DNA of 64,000 nucleotides. Origin: Planctomycetota bacterium (GTDB lineage: Bacteria > Planctomycetota > UBA8742 > UBA2392). The translations under genes were made by a program, and so were the position numbers. The stretch lies in NCBI GenBank assembly GCA_003576915.1, contig QEVF01000001.1:170058-234057 (forward strand), in the 5' to 3' direction. Positions 1 to 9,935 of this stretch are shown piece after piece (the stretch's first letter is position 1; each line of letters begins with the position of its first letter). The notes under the pieces are model-generated. The model was not told the DNA's origin. It worked only from the letters and a program-made list of their open reading frames with translations, and did no database searches.

Positions 1-1
1 G

Positions 2-838
2 GAATGGCAGATCCGGGATATCGGAAGCTCCAAGGAACTCCCCGCAATCCAGAAATACTGGACGGAGCGCGGCGGCAAGGGCCTGCATGCCTTCCTGATC
101 CACCGCCTGAACTTCGAGAAGTACCACGACGTCATCGATTACTGCCACGAAAAGGGCTACACGTTCTGCGTGCCGATGGGCGGCTTCTATGACACCAACG
201 ACTTTGACGCCTACCGGGCCGACTCCAAGGAGTTCCGCACCACGGTCATTGGCGTGGACGGCAAGGTGGCCTTCCACGGCACGACGGGCTGGGAATCAGT
301 GCTGGACGCCGAGCTCAAGAAGTGCGTCTATCCAGGTCTGACGAAACACAGCGTGCACAAACTGGTCGAAAAGGCTGCGGGATTCTTTGCCCAGCGCAGC
401 TACGGCAAAGCCCTGGCGGAAGCTCAGAAACTCTCGGGCCACGCGGACGATGCCGTGAAAGGCGACGCCGCCCTGATCATCGAGCGCGCCGAAAGCTTCC
501 ACAAGGCCCTGCGCGCCCGCATAGACAAGGCCCGCGAAGAGCGCCGCTGGCAACTGGCCCTTGAACTCCTCGACCGCATGGTGGAGGAGTTCCGCCTTCA
601 CGAATACGGCACCCAGGCAGCCGCCGAGGCCAAGGCTCTGCGCGACGACAAGTCACTCAAGTCCGAACTCAAGTCCTGGGAGGCATTCAAGAAGGTCCTC
701 GACGAAAACCGCAAACGCAAGGACCGCAATGCCCGCGCCACGGCCCTGCGTGCCTTTGCCAGGGCCCATACGGGTCTTCGGGCCGCCGAGGATGCCGAAA
801 AGCTGGCCCGGGAACTCGAGCAGTCGCTCGAGGAGTAG
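2..838 (+). CDS. Thioredoxin-like fold protein, 5' end outside window
   Basis: The reading frame is open from base 2 to a TAG at 836-838, so the N-terminus lies upstream; 278 codons are visible. The segment VIGVDGKVAFHGT followed by a helix matches the last strands of a thioredoxin/TlpA-like fold. The remaining ~170 residues are charged and helical, rich in Lys, Glu and Ala, as in TlpA-like proteins with a helical tail. The redox CxxC motif, if present, would be in the missing part, so oxidoreductase activity cannot be judged. The stop is one base before the GTG of pcm, suggesting co-transcription. Confidence 0.6.
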   Translation, partial: EWQIRDIGSSKELPAIQKYWTERGGKGLHAFLIHRLNFEKYHDVIDYCHEKGYTFCVPMGGFYDTNDFDAYRADSKEFRTTVIGVDGKVAFHGTTGWESVLDAELKKCVYPGLTKHSVHKLVEKAAGFFAQRSYGKALAEAQKLSGHADDAVKGDAALIIERAESFHKALRARIDKAREERRWQLALELLDRMVEEFRLHEYGTQAAAEAKALRDDKSLKSELKSWEAFKKVLDENRKRKDRNARATALRAFARAHTGLRAAEDAEKLARELEQSLEE

Positions 839-839
839 C

Positions 840-1496
840 GTGACTGCGCCCGACGAATTCGCTGCCGCCCGCGCCGCCATGCTCCACCTGCAGATTGCCG
901 CGCGCGGCATCCTCGATTCCCGTGTGCTCCGGGCCATGGGCGATGTGCCGCGCCATGAGTTCGTCGCCCCCCACCTCAGGTCCCATGCTTATGACGATGG
1001 GCCGCTGCCTATCGGCCATGGCCAGACCATCAGCCAGCCCTACATCGTGGCGCGCATGACGGAACTGCTGGAAGTGGCCGGGCATCACCGCGTGCTGGAG
1101 ATCGGCAGCGGCTGCGGCTACCAGACTGCGGTGCTGTGCCGCCTGGCCGGCCATGTCTATGCCATCGAGAGACTGGAAGAGCTGGCGGCCAGGGCGCGGG
1201 ATAATCTCAGGCGCGCCGGCATTGAGAACTATTCCCTGGCCTGCGCGGACGGAACACGCGGCTGGCCGCAACATGCCCCCTTTGACCGGGTGCTGGTGGC
1301 CGCCGCCGCGCCGGCGTTTCCCGCGGCGCTGGTCGAGCAGCTTGCTGTGGGCGGCAGAATAGTGGCGCCCCTGGGGCCGCGCCATGTGCAGCAGCTCACG
1401 CTGGGCGTCAAGCGCGCCGACGGCGGCCTCGACACTTCGACACACGGGGCCGTGGTGTTCGTTCCCCTCATTGAGCCTGGGCCGCATTCTGCATGA
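840..1496 (+). CDS. pcm: Protein-L-isoaspartate O-methyltransferase
   Basis: A 218-aa SAM-dependent methyltransferase that repairs isoaspartyl residues in damaged proteins. The SAM motif VLEIGSGCGYQTAVL, the acidic YAIER strand end, and VGGRIVAPLG near the C-terminus are typical of Pcm, and the length matches the family. The GTG start is chosen because AGGAG at 831-835 sits 4 nt upstream, overlapping the end of the preceding gene. The last 29 bp overlap convergently with the 3' end of the hybrid kinase gene on the other strand. Confidence 0.9.
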   Translation: MTAPDEFAAARAAMLHLQIAARGILDSRVLRAMGDVPRHEFVAPHLRSHAYDDGPLPIGHGQTISQPYIVARMTELLEVAGHHRVLEIGSGCGYQTAVLCRLAGHVYAIERLEELAARARDNLRRAGIENYSLACADGTRGWPQHAPFDRVLVAAAAPAFPAALVEQLAVGGRIVAPLGPRHVQQLTLGVKRADGGLDTSTHGAVVFVPLIEPGPHSA

Positions 1497-4400
1497 CGGT
1501 GCGCTTGAGCGCAGCCTCCACGTCCTCCAGCTTCATGGGCTTGCTGATGTAGTCGTCCATACCCGCGGCAAGGCACTTTTCGCGGTCGCCCTGCATGGCA
1601 TGGGCCGTCATCGCGATGACAAAGGGGCGCGGGCCTCCGTTCTGGTTCTGCCTCAAGCGGCGCGTCGCCTCATAGCCGTCCATCACGGGCATCTGGCAGT
1701 CCATGAACACGACATCATAGGGCAACTGCCGAACCATGGTCACGGCCTCCTGGCCGTTGGCGGCAACATCCACACGGCAGCCCAGCTTCTCAAGCATGCG
1801 AGTCGCCAGCTTCTGGTTGACGGCGTTGTCCTCGGCCACCAGCACCCGCCACGCCCTCTGGGCAGAGGAGGTGGCCGGTGCCGCGGGTTTGATATTGCTG
1901 GTCGTGGTCACCTGCGAAGTGCTGCGACCCAGCACACGCGTAAGAATGTTGCGCAGCACGCTGGGGCGCAGAGGCTTGGACAGTACGGCCTCCACCAGAT
2001 TCTGGGGCAGGGTCACGTCGCGCGTGCGCACACTGGCCGTCATGATGACAATGGGCAGGTCGCGCAGGCTGCTGTCCCTCTTGATTTCCTTGGCCAGCTG
2101 AATGCCATCCATGCCCGGCATCCGCAGGTCAAAGAGGCCGGCATGGAAGGACTCGCCGGCCGCCTTGGCCTCGCGCAGTTTCATCAGGGCGCCAAAACCG
2201 CTGCCGCAGGCCTCCGCCACAAGGCCCAGCTGGGCCAGCTGCTCGCAGACCACGCGCTGGGCCGTTTCATCGTCATCGGCCACGAGGACCCGGGCCCCCT
2301 GGGGCAGCACAAAGTCCGGCTTGGCTGAAGTCTCACCCTTGCCGATCTTCAGCTCCACCTCGAAGTAGAACGTGGAACCCGTCCCCAGCTCGCTGCGCAC
2401 GCCCATGCTGCCGCCCATGAGTTCAACGAGCTGCCTGGAGATTGCGAGGCCCAGGCCCGTGCCGCCAAAGCGCCGCGTGGCTGAAGCATCGGCCTGGTAA
2501 AATTTCTCGAACAGCCGGTCCAGCCGCTCGCGCGGAATGCCGATGCCCGTGTCCGAGACGGAAACTCTCAGGCGGTTGGTCGTGTCCGTGCGCCAGACAT
2601 TGGCGACCTCGATCAGTACGTGCCCCTGCGACGTGAACTTGATGGCGTTGCCCACCAGATTGACGAGCACCTGCCGCAGGCGACCGGCATCCGCCACCAG
2701 ACAACGGGCCGCCGCGCTGTCGTAGCTGACCAGCATGTCCACGCCCTTTTCGGCCGCCTTGGGTGCCAGCAGTTCCGCCACCTCATTGACGGCCTGGAAC
2801 AGGTCCGTCTCGACGGGCTCCAGCGTCATCTTTCCGGCTTCAATCTTGGAGAAGTCCAGGATGTCGTTGATGATGGTCAGCAGGGCCTCGCCGGAGTTGC
2901 GAATCGTCTCGGCGTACTCGCGCTGCTCGTCATTGAGCCTGGTGTCGAGCAGCAGTCCAGTCATGCCGATCACACCGTTCATGGGCGTACGGATTTCGTG
3001 GCTCATGTTGGCAAGGAACTCGCTCTTGAGGCGCGTAGCTTCGTTGGCCTTCTCCAGGGCCTGGTCGAGTTCGCGGTTCTTGGCTGCCAGTTCCTCGGCA
3101 TAGGCTTTCAGGCGCACTTCCGCGGCCTTGCGGGCGCTGATGTCCCGAAGGAACCCGCTGAACACGAATTTGCCGCCGATCTTCACTGCCGAAAACGTGA
3201 CCTCAACCGGGAACTCATGACCATCGCGATGCAGCGCCACCAGTTCCATCCGCTTGTTGAGAGCGTGGGGCACTCCCGTCGCAAGGAACCGCTGGATTCC
3301 GGCCCGATGTTGTTCACGGAACCGCTCAGGAATGATGAAATCGGCCAGGTCCCTGCCGCCGATCTCTTCCACACTCCAGCCGAAGGTGTTCGTGGCTTGT
3401 GGATTCCACGACACAACATGGCCCCTCTCGTCGATTCCCACGATGGCGTCGAGGGCGTTATCCACAATGGCCCGAACCTCGCGGGCGCCGTCTCGCACCC
3501 GTTGCTCCGCCAGCACACGCTCGGTCACGTCGATGTGCATGACCACGGCGCCCGTAGACTGTTCCCGTGCCACCGGCGCCACCATGAGCCGGAACCAGCG
3601 CTGCTGCTCGGGACCATGGCATGGATACTCCAGCGTGAAAAGTCGGGAGTGACCCGAAAGCACCGAGCGTATGCCTCGCGCGACATCCGCCGCGCCCTCA
3701 GAGCAAGGACCCCGGGAGGCTTCACACACTTCGATGTAGTTGACGCCCACGCCAAAGTCGCTGCCGCTCATGGCGTTGTTGCGGGCAAACTCGCGCCAGG
3801 ATTCATTGACCGAGAGTATCTTGCCGCTCTCGTTGAGGAGGGCCACGTGGGCGGGCAGAGCATTGAGCACGTCGCGCTGGGCCGCTTCACTCAGTCTCAG
3901 GGCTTCCTCGGCGCGCTTGCGCTCGGTGATGTCGGTGAGGCCGGCGAAAATGGCGGGGCTACCTTCAAAGGGCATGATCTGGGCCGCAAGCGAGGCCCAG
4001 AATTCGGTCCCGTCGCGCCGGCGTACCTTGATTTCGAAGCCCTGGGCGCGTCCTGACTCCGCCAGTTGCTGCAAAAGCCGTGTGCGGTCTTCAATGTTCG
4101 CGTAGAAGTCAGGTGTCCTGTGCCCCGGCAGACTCCCGTCTTCCTCGTGCAGTACCTCGTGCAGCCGCTTGTTGGCAAACAGCAACTTTCCGTCCTCAAC
4201 GGCGCTGATCAGCATGGCCACGGGCGAAGCGTTGGCAATGGCGCGGAAGCGCTGCTCGCTCTCGGCCAGCGCCCTGGCCGCGCGACTGCCGCGGTCGGCC
4301 TCGATACTTGAGGACACGACCTCCGCCAGGGCAACGACGAACTCCTGTTCGCGCGCGCTCCACTCGCGCCGGGGACCCACTTGCTCGTGGCATATCAGCC

Positions 4401-6576
4401 CGACAACCCGGCCTTGAGACCAGACGCGCACGTCCAGCATGGACGTGATGCCGAGCGGCGCCAGGTAGGGCTCTGCGAATTCCCGGGTGCGCGGGTCCTG
4501 CATGGCGTCGTGAGCTGCGATCACCTGCTCGCTCATCAAGGCCTTGAAGTAGGCCGGGAACTGGGAAGCGGACAACTCGACGTCCAGTGCCTGAGCGCGC
4601 CCGGCCTCTGTGGTGAAGATGCGCACGCCGCGAATGGCGCCCTGGTCTTCCGAAAGCATCCAGTAGCTGACCCGTTCAACGTTCAGGGCACGGGAAGCCG
4701 TCTCCAGCACGCGATCCAGCGTCGCCGGCAGGTCGGACTTGTCGCCCTGGGCCAGCGCAAAGAGCGCGCGCTGGTAGCTCTGTGCTTCCCTTTCCTCTTG
4801 CAGCCGCCGCTGCTCCGTCTCCCAGCGTTCGTGAATGTCGAGAACTCCCCCGATGTATCCCTTGAAGACGCCATCCGGCCCGAAGTGCGGCCGGCCTGCG
4901 TCCAGCACGCGGCGGTAACCTCCGTCATGACGCCGCATGCGGTACTCGGCATTGAAGGGCCGACGCTGCGCCAGAGCCGCCATGAACCGGTCCAGGATCG
5001 CCTGTCGCTCGTCGGGATGAACCAGTTCGGCCCACCCTGCCCCATATTCCGCGGTTTCGGGCCGCCCGGAAAACTCCCGCCAGCGGGAATTCACGTAATA
5101 GACCTGGCCCTCGGCATCTGTCGCCCAGAACATCACGGGCGTGGCCTCCGCCAGGGTGCGGAAACGTTCCTCGCTCTCGGCGATGCGGCGCTCAAACTCC
5201 ACGCTTTCCGTAACATCCCGCGTGTTGAGCAGGAACTGCATTTCGCCCTTGGAATTTGGCGCCACGCGCCCCACGGTCTCCAGGTGCCGCCAACTGCCGT
5301 CCTTGTGCCGCGCCCGGTAGCGCAGCCGGTGAACGCTGCCGGGCTCGGCCATGCCTTGCTGCATGGCTTCCACGGCAGCGGGAATGTCGTCGGGGTGAAC
5401 CATCTCAAGGCCGGGCTTCCCCACCAGTTCTTCGGGTGTGAAGCCGTTGATCTGGAGTGTGGCAGGCGACTCAAAGACTGTGATTCCCTCGGAGCTGAGC
5501 ACCGTGAATCCGTCGGAGGATTTTTCGACCAGCATCCGGAACCGTTCTTCGCTGTCGCGCAACTCCCGTGTCATGCGTGTGGCCAGCGTCAGGGCCCTTC
5601 CCCGCAAGAGCCACAGTCCCTGAACCAGGGCCCACAGAAGAAGGCCGATGAATGTGCCGATGGCCCACACATAGGACTCCAGTCTGGCCCCCTCGGCGCT
5701 GAATTCCGGAGTGGCAAAGTGGCTGAGTTTCCAGCGGCGGCCTGCGATCTCGAAGATCTCCTCGCTTGCGTAAGGTGCGCGCTGCGGAGGCGTCTGCACA
5801 TGACCGGAGATGGTGTCGAGCAGCGGCTCGGCCGGTGAACTGCTCACATCCTCAATGTGGATGTCAATATGCGCCGATGCGGCCACTTCGCCGGTGAGCA
5901 GGGGCGCCAGCAGCAGGGGCGCTCCCACCCATCCCTCCAGTGCCGCACGACGCTGTTCCACCGTGTCCGTGGGCGCGCCGTTTCGATAGATCGGCAAGTA
6001 AAGGACGATGCCCCCGCCTGCATCTGAGAACTGGGCAAAACTGAACTTGGCCGAAAGCGCGGACCCACCCGTGTCCCGGGCCCGGTCCTGGGCCTGCCTT
6101 GCCTCGGGCAGGGTGCCCGCATCAAAGCCCAGCGCCATTCCATTTCCCTTGAGCGGCTCCACGAACTTGATGGGGCGGTACTCTTCGCGGTGACCGGGCG
6201 GATCGATGGTGAAGTCGGGGGCACCGTCCTGGCGTGTGGCCGCAACAAACTCCCCGGCCCGGGCAGCCGGCACACAAGCAATGTAGGTGAAGCCCTTGAG
6301 CCCCGGGAATCTCTGACTCAGGGCAAGGCCCTGCACGTACTGGCGCCACTCGTCGCGCTCGACGGACTTGCTGGCCGCGAACAGGCCTTGGGCGCCACGC
6401 AGCGCCAGTTCACAGTCCGACAGGCGATTGGAAATCGACTCCCGCGAAAGGCGCACCTGCTTCTCGAAGCGGGCACGCTCTCGCTCCTGCGCTGCGTTCT
6501 CTACGGCGCGACTGACAAACCAGGTGGCCGCCAGAGCCACCAACAGCACCAACAGCGGAAGGCCATAGCGCAACAT
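1468..6576 (-). CDS. Hybrid sensor histidine kinase (CHASE, PAS/GAF array, two receiver domains)
   Basis: A 1702-aa membrane-bound hybrid kinase. Order: TM1 (~6-22), periplasmic CHASE-like domain (~40-240), TM2 (~290-315), two PAS/PAC units (~340-590), GAF (~600-770), three more PAS units (~790-1165), HisKA with phospho-His ~1193 in [12 protein letters not shown], HATPase_c with NLVGNAIKF and two GTGLGL-type G boxes (~1300-1410), receiver 1 (~1428-1550, Asp ~1483 in [10 protein letters not shown]) and receiver 2 (~1575-1695, Asp ~1626 in [11 protein letters not shown]). There is no output domain, so it probably acts on another regulator. The ATG at 6576 is preferred because GAGGTG lies 6 nt upstream; an in-frame ATG at 6603 has no such site. 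No cognate response regulator gene is adjacent. Confidence 0.92.
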   Translation of the reverse strand: MLRYGLPLLVLLVALAATWFVSRAVENAAQERERARFEKQVRLSRESISNRLSDCELALRGAQGLFAASKSVERDEWRQYVQGLALSQRFPGLKGFTYIACVPAARAGEFVAATRQDGAPDFTIDPPGHREEYRPIKFVEPLKGNGMALGFDAGTLPEARQAQDRARDTGGSALSAKFSFAQFSDAGGGIVLYLPIYRNGAPTDTVEQRRAALEGWVGAPLLLAPLLTGEVAASAHIDIHIEDVSSSPAEPLLDTISGHVQTPPQRAPYASEEIFEIAGRRWKLSHFATPEFSAEGARLESYVWAIGTFIGLLLWALVQGLWLLRGRALTLATRMTRELRDSEERFRMLVEKSSDGFTVLSSEGITVFESPATLQINGFTPEELVGKPGLEMVHPDDIPAAVEAMQQGMAEPGSVHRLRYRARHKDGSWRHLETVGRVAPNSKGEMQFLLNTRDVTESVEFERRIAESEERFRTLAEATPVMFWATDAEGQVYYVNSRWREFSGRPETAEYGAGWAELVHPDERQAILDRFMAALAQRRPFNAEYRMRRHDGGYRRVLDAGRPHFGPDGVFKGYIGGVLDIHERWETEQRRLQEEREAQSYQRALFALAQGDKSDLPATLDRVLETASRALNVERVSYWMLSEDQGAIRGVRIFTTEAGRAQALDVELSASQFPAYFKALMSEQVIAAHDAMQDPRTREFAEPYLAPLGITSMLDVRVWSQGRVVGLICHEQVGPRREWSAREQEFVVALAEVVSSSIEADRGSRAARALAESEQRFRAIANASPVAMLISAVEDGKLLFANKRLHEVLHEEDGSLPGHRTPDFYANIEDRTRLLQQLAESGRAQGFEIKVRRRDGTEFWASLAAQIMPFEGSPAIFAGLTDITERKRAEEALRLSEAAQRDVLNALPAHVALLNESGKILSVNESWREFARNNAMSGSDFGVGVNYIEVCEASRGPCSEGAADVARGIRSVLSGHSRLFTLEYPCHGPEQQRWFRLMVAPVAREQSTGAVVMHIDVTERVLAEQRVRDGAREVRAIVDNALDAIVGIDERGHVVSWNPQATNTFGWSVEEIGGRDLADFIIPERFREQHRAGIQRFLATGVPHALNKRMELVALHRDGHEFPVEVTFSAVKIGGKFVFSGFLRDISARKAAEVRLKAYAEELAAKNRELDQALEKANEATRLKSEFLANMSHEIRTPMNGVIGMTGLLLDTRLNDEQREYAETIRNSGEALLTIINDILDFSKIEAGKMTLEPVETDLFQAVNEVAELLAPKAAEKGVDMLVSYDSAAARCLVADAGRLRQVLVNLVGNAIKFTSQGHVLIEVANVWRTDTTNRLRVSVSDTGIGIPRERLDRLFEKFYQADASATRRFGGTGLGLAISRQLVELMGGSMGVRSELGTGSTFYFEVELKIGKGETSAKPDFVLPQGARVLVADDDETAQRVVCEQLAQLGLVAEACGSGFGALMKLREAKAAGESFHAGLFDLRMPGMDGIQLAKEIKRDSSLRDLPIVIMTASVRTRDVTLPQNLVEAVLSKPLRPSVLRNILTRVLGRSTSQVTTTSNIKPAAPATSSAQRAWRVLVAEDNAVNQKLATRMLEKLGCRVDVAANGQEAVTMVRQLPYDVVFMDCQMPVMDGYEATRRLRQNQNGGPRPFVIAMTAHAMQGDREKCLAAGMDDYISKPMKLEDVEAALKRTVMQNAAQAQ

Positions 6577-6617
6577 GGTCGCACCTCGATTAGCCCTCGC
6601 CATGCTACAAACTGTGT

Positions 6618-6623
6618 ATTTTA
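6618..6623 (-). promoter_or_regulatory. Candidate -10 element of the hybrid kinase gene
   Basis: The 50 bp upstream of the kinase gene are markedly A+T rich. On the minus strand TAAAAT fits a -10 box, with TTGGTT 15 nt further upstream as a weak -35. The predicted transcript would start near 6611, giving a leader of about 35 nt before the ATG at 6576. The match is imperfect. Confidence 0.3.
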
Positions 6624-6702
6624 TCAAAACTACAAAATAACCAAATCCGAGTCTGGCCGTCCGGCCTCGGGCGTTCCCTTCCGCACGCGCCATGATCCTC
6701 GT

Positions 6703-6708
6703 TAGAAT
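6703..6708 (+). promoter_or_regulatory. Candidate -10 element of the PilZ gene
   Basis: TAGAAT lies 29 nt before the ATG at 6738 in the divergent region between the kinase and PilZ genes. No convincing -35 hexamer is visible. Confidence 0.3.
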
Positions 6709-6737
6709 CCTGCACATCTTGCACAGGATCAGGGCCC

Positions 6738-7166
6738 ATGCCTGAGCCGACGGATCGCAGTGGAAGAATGCGGGAGATCTCGCCCGACGAACTGGACTTC
6801 GCCAAGGAAGAGCCCGTCAGCGGCTTTGACTTCGACGCCAAGGACCGCCGTCGCTTTCAACGGGCCTCACTCGACGTGCCCATTTCCCTGACGCTGCTGA
6901 ACGCCGAAGGAGCAGAGCTCTGCCGCGGTCGGGCCTACCTGCGCGATCTCTCGCTCGACGGCGCCTTCCTCACGGCCATTGAAATTGAAGAAACGTCGGC
7001 GGGGGTGAAGCCTGAAGAACTGGGCGAGTTCAAGAAAATCCACTTCCAGATCCTCGACGGTCCATTCAAAGGCGTCAAAGCCACGGCCAAGCCGGTTCGT
7101 GTCGGCCAGAAGGCCGGGGGCATGGGCGTGACGCTCGAAAAGGGCTTCGACCTCAGTATCGTCTGA
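6738..7166 (+). CDS. PilZ domain protein (c-di-GMP receptor candidate)
   Basis: A 142-aa single-domain protein. The c-di-GMP binding signature is seen as the Arg-rich stretch DRRRFQRASL (~36-45) followed by RDLSLDGAFL (~72-81, the DxSxxG box), and a late GMGV strand matches the end of the PilZ barrel. A ~30-residue acidic N-terminal tail precedes the domain. It is divergent from the hybrid kinase. With the HDOD operon and pilB/pilT elsewhere in the window it suggests c-di-GMP control of motility or adhesion; that link is inferred. Confidence 0.8.
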   Translation: MPEPTDRSGRMREISPDELDFAKEEPVSGFDFDAKDRRRFQRASLDVPISLTLLNAEGAELCRGRAYLRDLSLDGAFLTAIEIEETSAGVKPEELGEFKKIHFQILDGPFKGVKATAKPVRVGQKAGGMGVTLEKGFDLSIV

Positions 7167-7183
7167 CGGCTGCGGTTCACCGA

Positions 7184-8926
7184 CTAGCGCGGCGGGGGAC
7201 CTTCGCCGGGACCACGGGGAGGCGGACCCCCGGGACCGCGCGGGCCGGGGCCTCCCCCTGGACCTTCGCCGGGACTGCGGGGAGGCGGGCCACCGGGCCC
7301 GCGAGGACCAGGACCATCCCCCGGACCTTCGCCGGGAGCGCGGGGAGGCGGACCACCGGGCCCGCGAGGACCAGGACCATCCGGCGCTCCGGGTGCCCTG
7401 GGTCCCGGACGATTGGCGCCGTTGCGGAACTCGTCGAGACTGATCTTACCGTCTCGGTCTTCGTCCAGGTCGCGCATCATGCGGGGCTCGGCTTCGTCGG
7501 AGCCCAGGCTGCCGTCTTTGTTCTTGTCCAGACGGGCAAAGACTTTCTCGGGCTTATGACCGTCACGCCACTCGTCGAGGTCCAGCTCGCCATCGCGGTT
7601 GCCATCAAGGTCCTTGAGCAACTCGGCCTCTACTTCCGTCTTGTCCAGCTTGCCATCGCTGTTCTTGTCGCGCAGACGGAACGCATCTTCGGGGCGCTGA
7701 GGTCCCGGCTGGCGCGGAGCTGCTGCCTTGAATTCGTCGAGCGTAATCCTGCCATCGTCGTCAGAGTCCATGCTTTCGAGCATGCGCTCGTCCACCTCCG
7801 GCCCCTCCAGCGTCCCATTCTCGTTGCGGTCCAGCCGGGCAAATTCGTCTTCCGGCCTGGGCGGTCTGGGTCCGCGCGGCTTGAAGTGCTTCTTGAATTC
7901 GGCAAGGCTGACCTTGCCGTCCTTGTCGTCGTCAAAGTCCGTGTGGCCGGGATCTCCGAACTCGTTCTCATCAAGCCCGTTGTCGTCGTTGGCATCAAGG
8001 TGGCTGAACACATCCTCGGGCCGTGGCGGCTGGCCGGGCTGACCGGGCCTGGGCGCCTTGGGCTTGGGCTGCGCCTGCATGACCTGGGGCCCGAACTTCC
8101 CGCCGGCCTTCAGTTTGCGCTCCTTGCCCTCGGCGAACACCGCCACCTCGCCTGTGCTGACGCTGACAGTGACCTCAAGCGTAGCGGCACCGTCGCGCGC
8201 GAGTTTGCGGGGGCCATGGAGGCGATCGTAGTCCGTGAGCGTGTCGTCCAGGTCATCAGCGATGGTGCTCGCCTTTGCCGTGACCGTGAACTCCGTGCCT
8301 GCGGCGGCCCGAACCGTCACAGACCCGGCGCGCACGTTGAGCTCGCCCTGGGCCAGCTTCACCCGCGCCGAGCCATCGAGCACCACAAGGGCGCCTGGGT
8401 CCATGCGGTAGACGCTACCCGCCGAAAGCTCGATCACGGTGCCGTCCGTGCTCTCGCCGCGCGTGGCGGTCGCGGCATAACTCGTGCCGTCGGCACAGAC
8501 CTGCCGACCCTGCCGGTCGGCCTGGGCCATGGCGATGCTGACACCTTGCGCGCCGGCCGGGGGGGTGCCGGCGGCCGGAGGAAAGAACAACACGGCCACC
8601 AGCGCGGCTGCGGCCGCAATGCCGGTGCCGGCCAGCGTGAACTGAACGATGCGGGCACTTCGGCGGCGCGCGTCAACGCGGGCCACGAGTTCGTCAACCA
8701 CGTGCGCATCCACCGGGCTGGCGCCCTTGCGCGAAAACTCGCCACTCTTCAGCAGCCATGCCGTCACGTCAGCCACATCGCCAGACTGGGCGTCCGAAAA
8801 GGCCTCAAACTCGGCGCGCAACTGCGCGTCAGCCTGGAGCAACTGCTCAAAGGCGACGCGCTGCGGCAACGACAGCGAATCGTTGAGAGCGGCTGCGAAC
8901 AGGTAGCGGGCTTCCTGAGTGTTCAC
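7184..8926 (-). CDS. FecR-type membrane protein with eight EF-hand loops and Pro/Gly/Arg tail
   Basis: A 580-aa protein. Residues ~1-90 are an anti-sigma-like cytoplasmic segment, followed by a TM helix (~97-116), a FecR-like domain (~135-275) and a calcium-binding region (~295-500). That region has eight DxDxDG-type EF-hand loops, including DANDDNGLDENEF, DSDDDGRITLDEF, DKNSDGKLDKTEV and DEDRDGKISLDEF. The last ~70 residues are a Pro/Gly/Arg repeat. The GTG start overlaps the TGA of the upstream sigma factor gene by 4 nt (GTGA), indicating translational coupling. It is probably the sigma partner, with a periplasmic part that could respond to calcium; the role is inferred. Confidence 0.8.
   Translation of the reverse strand: MNTQEARYLFAAALNDSLSLPQRVAFEQLLQADAQLRAEFEAFSDAQSGDVADVTAWLLKSGEFSRKGASPVDAHVVDELVARVDARRRSARIVQFTLAGTGIAAAAALVAVLFFPPAAGTPPAGAQGVSIAMAQADRQGRQVCADGTSYAATATRGESTDGTVIELSAGSVYRMDPGALVVLDGSARVKLAQGELNVRAGSVTVRAAAGTEFTVTAKASTIADDLDDTLTDYDRLHGPRKLARDGAATLEVTVSVSTGEVAVFAEGKERKLKAGGKFGPQVMQAQPKPKAPRPGQPGQPPRPEDVFSHLDANDDNGLDENEFGDPGHTDFDDDKDGKVSLAEFKKHFKPRGPRPPRPEDEFARLDRNENGTLEGPEVDERMLESMDSDDDGRITLDEFKAAAPRQPGPQRPEDAFRLRDKNSDGKLDKTEVEAELLKDLDGNRDGELDLDEWRDGHKPEKVFARLDKNKDGSLGSDEAEPRMMRDLDEDRDGKISLDEFRNGANRPGPRAPGAPDGPGPRGPGGPPPRAPGEGPGDGPGPRGPGGPPPRSPGEGPGGGPGPRGPGGPPPRGPGEGPPPR
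7202..7390 (-). repeat. Three tandem 63-bp units encoding a Pro/Gly/Arg-rich tail
   Basis: The string TTCGCCGGGA recurs at 7202, 7265 and 7328, a period of exactly 63 bp. Each unit encodes about 21 residues of the type GPGPRGPGGPPPR followed by a short APGEG linker. It is a coding tandem repeat that could vary in copy number. Confidence 0.85.
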
Positions 8927-9474
8927 GTTGACTCCTTCGCGTAATCGGCGAAGACGGGAAGACGTCCCAGCTTTTCCTTCAGCTTCAATTTGGCGCGCGA
9001 CAGCTTCATGGCCACGGCCCCCAAGCTCTGGCCCGTCGCGGCTGCCACTTCATGCAGCTCCAGCCCTTCAAAGAAGCGCAACAGCACCACCTCGCGCTGC
9101 CCTGCCTCCAATGTGCCGACCGCCTCCAGCACAGCCTGGCTGACCTCGGTTTCCTCAGCCCGGCTGAGATCCCGCCCTACCCACGCCGTCTGGTCCGCTG
9201 CTTCCTCGCCAAGCGTGCGCTTGCGCGAGCGGATGTGATCGACACAGGCATTGCGCAGCACACGGTAAAGGTAGGGGAGAGTCTCGCGGGTTCGGCTGAG
9301 ATTCTGGCGGCGCTCCAGCAGTTTGACGAAGGCCTGCTGGGCCACTTCCTCACCCTCGACGATGTCGCCCAGCATGCGCGAGCAATAACGCACGGCCCGG
9401 GCGAAGTGCTCCCGCACCAGCTCACCGAAGCTCTGCTCAAAGTCGCCTTGCAAGGCCGTCACAAAAGCGCTCAC
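8923..9474 (-). CDS. ECF-family RNA polymerase sigma factor
   Basis: A 183-aa sigma-70-like protein with region 2 (~20-90, VAQQAFVKLLERR and YLYRVLRNACVDHIR) and region 4 (~115-170, LEAGQREVVLLRFFEGLELHE followed by an HTH). No other domains are present, as expected for ECF factors. The start is a GTG at 9474; no strong ribosome binding site is visible. The gene overlaps the FecR/EF-hand gene by 4 nt, the usual arrangement for a sigma and its membrane-bound regulator. Its target promoters are unknown. Confidence 0.88.
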   Translation of the reverse strand: MSAFVTALQGDFEQSFGELVREHFARAVRYCSRMLGDIVEGEEVAQQAFVKLLERRQNLSRTRETLPYLYRVLRNACVDHIRSRKRTLGEEAADQTAWVGRDLSRAEETEVSQAVLEAVGTLEAGQREVVLLRFFEGLELHEVAAATGQSLGAVAMKLSRAKLKLKEKLGRLPVFADYAKEST

Positions 9475-9520
9475 ATCCGTTTCACGGAGTCAGAGAGTCC
9501 GAATTCACGCCAAATCCCGG

Positions 9521-9569
9521 AAAAACGGGGGGCGCCAGGGGGTCGATCATACGAACACCCCTGGCGCCC
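9521..9569 (-). terminator. Rho-independent terminator of the nuo operon
   Basis: GGGCGCCAGGGG at 9530-9541 pairs perfectly with CCCCTGGCGCCC at 9558-9569 (12-bp stem, 16-nt loop). On the minus strand the stem is followed by CCCG and a run of five T. It lies just after the nuoK stop, so it should end the nuoH-I-J-K transcript. Confidence 0.8.
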
Positions 9570-9587
9570 GCGTTGACACCAGATGGG

Positions 9588-9935
9588 TCAGCCCTTCAGC
9601 AGATCCGGGTGATCGACGTCGATGGTCTTGAACAGGCCAAACAGGTTCAGGATGATCGCCAGCCCCACGGCCGCCTCCGCCGCCGCCAGAATGATGATGA
9701 ACACGGCGAAAATCTGCCCGTCCAGTCCGCCGCCGGCAGCTCCAAAGGCCACGAAGTTGATGGCCGCTGCATTGAGCATCAGCTCAACGCCCATGAGAAT
9801 CGCCACGGCATTGCGGCGGCTGACGATGCAACCCACGCCCAGTGAGAACATGAGCAGGGAAAGCAGCAGGTAGGCATCGGTGCCCAGCCTGAAGGGCATT
9901 CCGGCGACTTCCACGGCGGCCAGGGTGGCAGACAT
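9588..9935 (-). CDS. nuoK: NADH-quinone oxidoreductase subunit K
   Basis: A 115-aa membrane subunit of complex I with three TM helices. The segment RRNAVAILMGVELMLNAAAINFVAF carries the conserved membrane Glu of the family, and FVIIILAAAEAAVGLAI-type residues contain the second. The start overlaps the nuoJ stop by one base (TGATG), and a terminator follows directly. nuoL, nuoM and nuoN, which normally come next, are not in the window. Confidence 0.95.
   Translation of the reverse strand: MSATLAAVEVAGMPFRLGTDAYLLLSLLMFSLGVGCIVSRRNAVAILMGVELMLNAAAINFVAFGAAGGGLDGQIFAVFIIILAAAEAAVGLAIILNLFGLFKTIDVDHPDLLKG

Noticed and set aside
7202..7390. CRISPR-like array
   Set aside because: The units are contiguous 63-bp coding repeats in frame, with no variable spacers and no cas genes. 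No CRISPR array was seen anywhere in the window.
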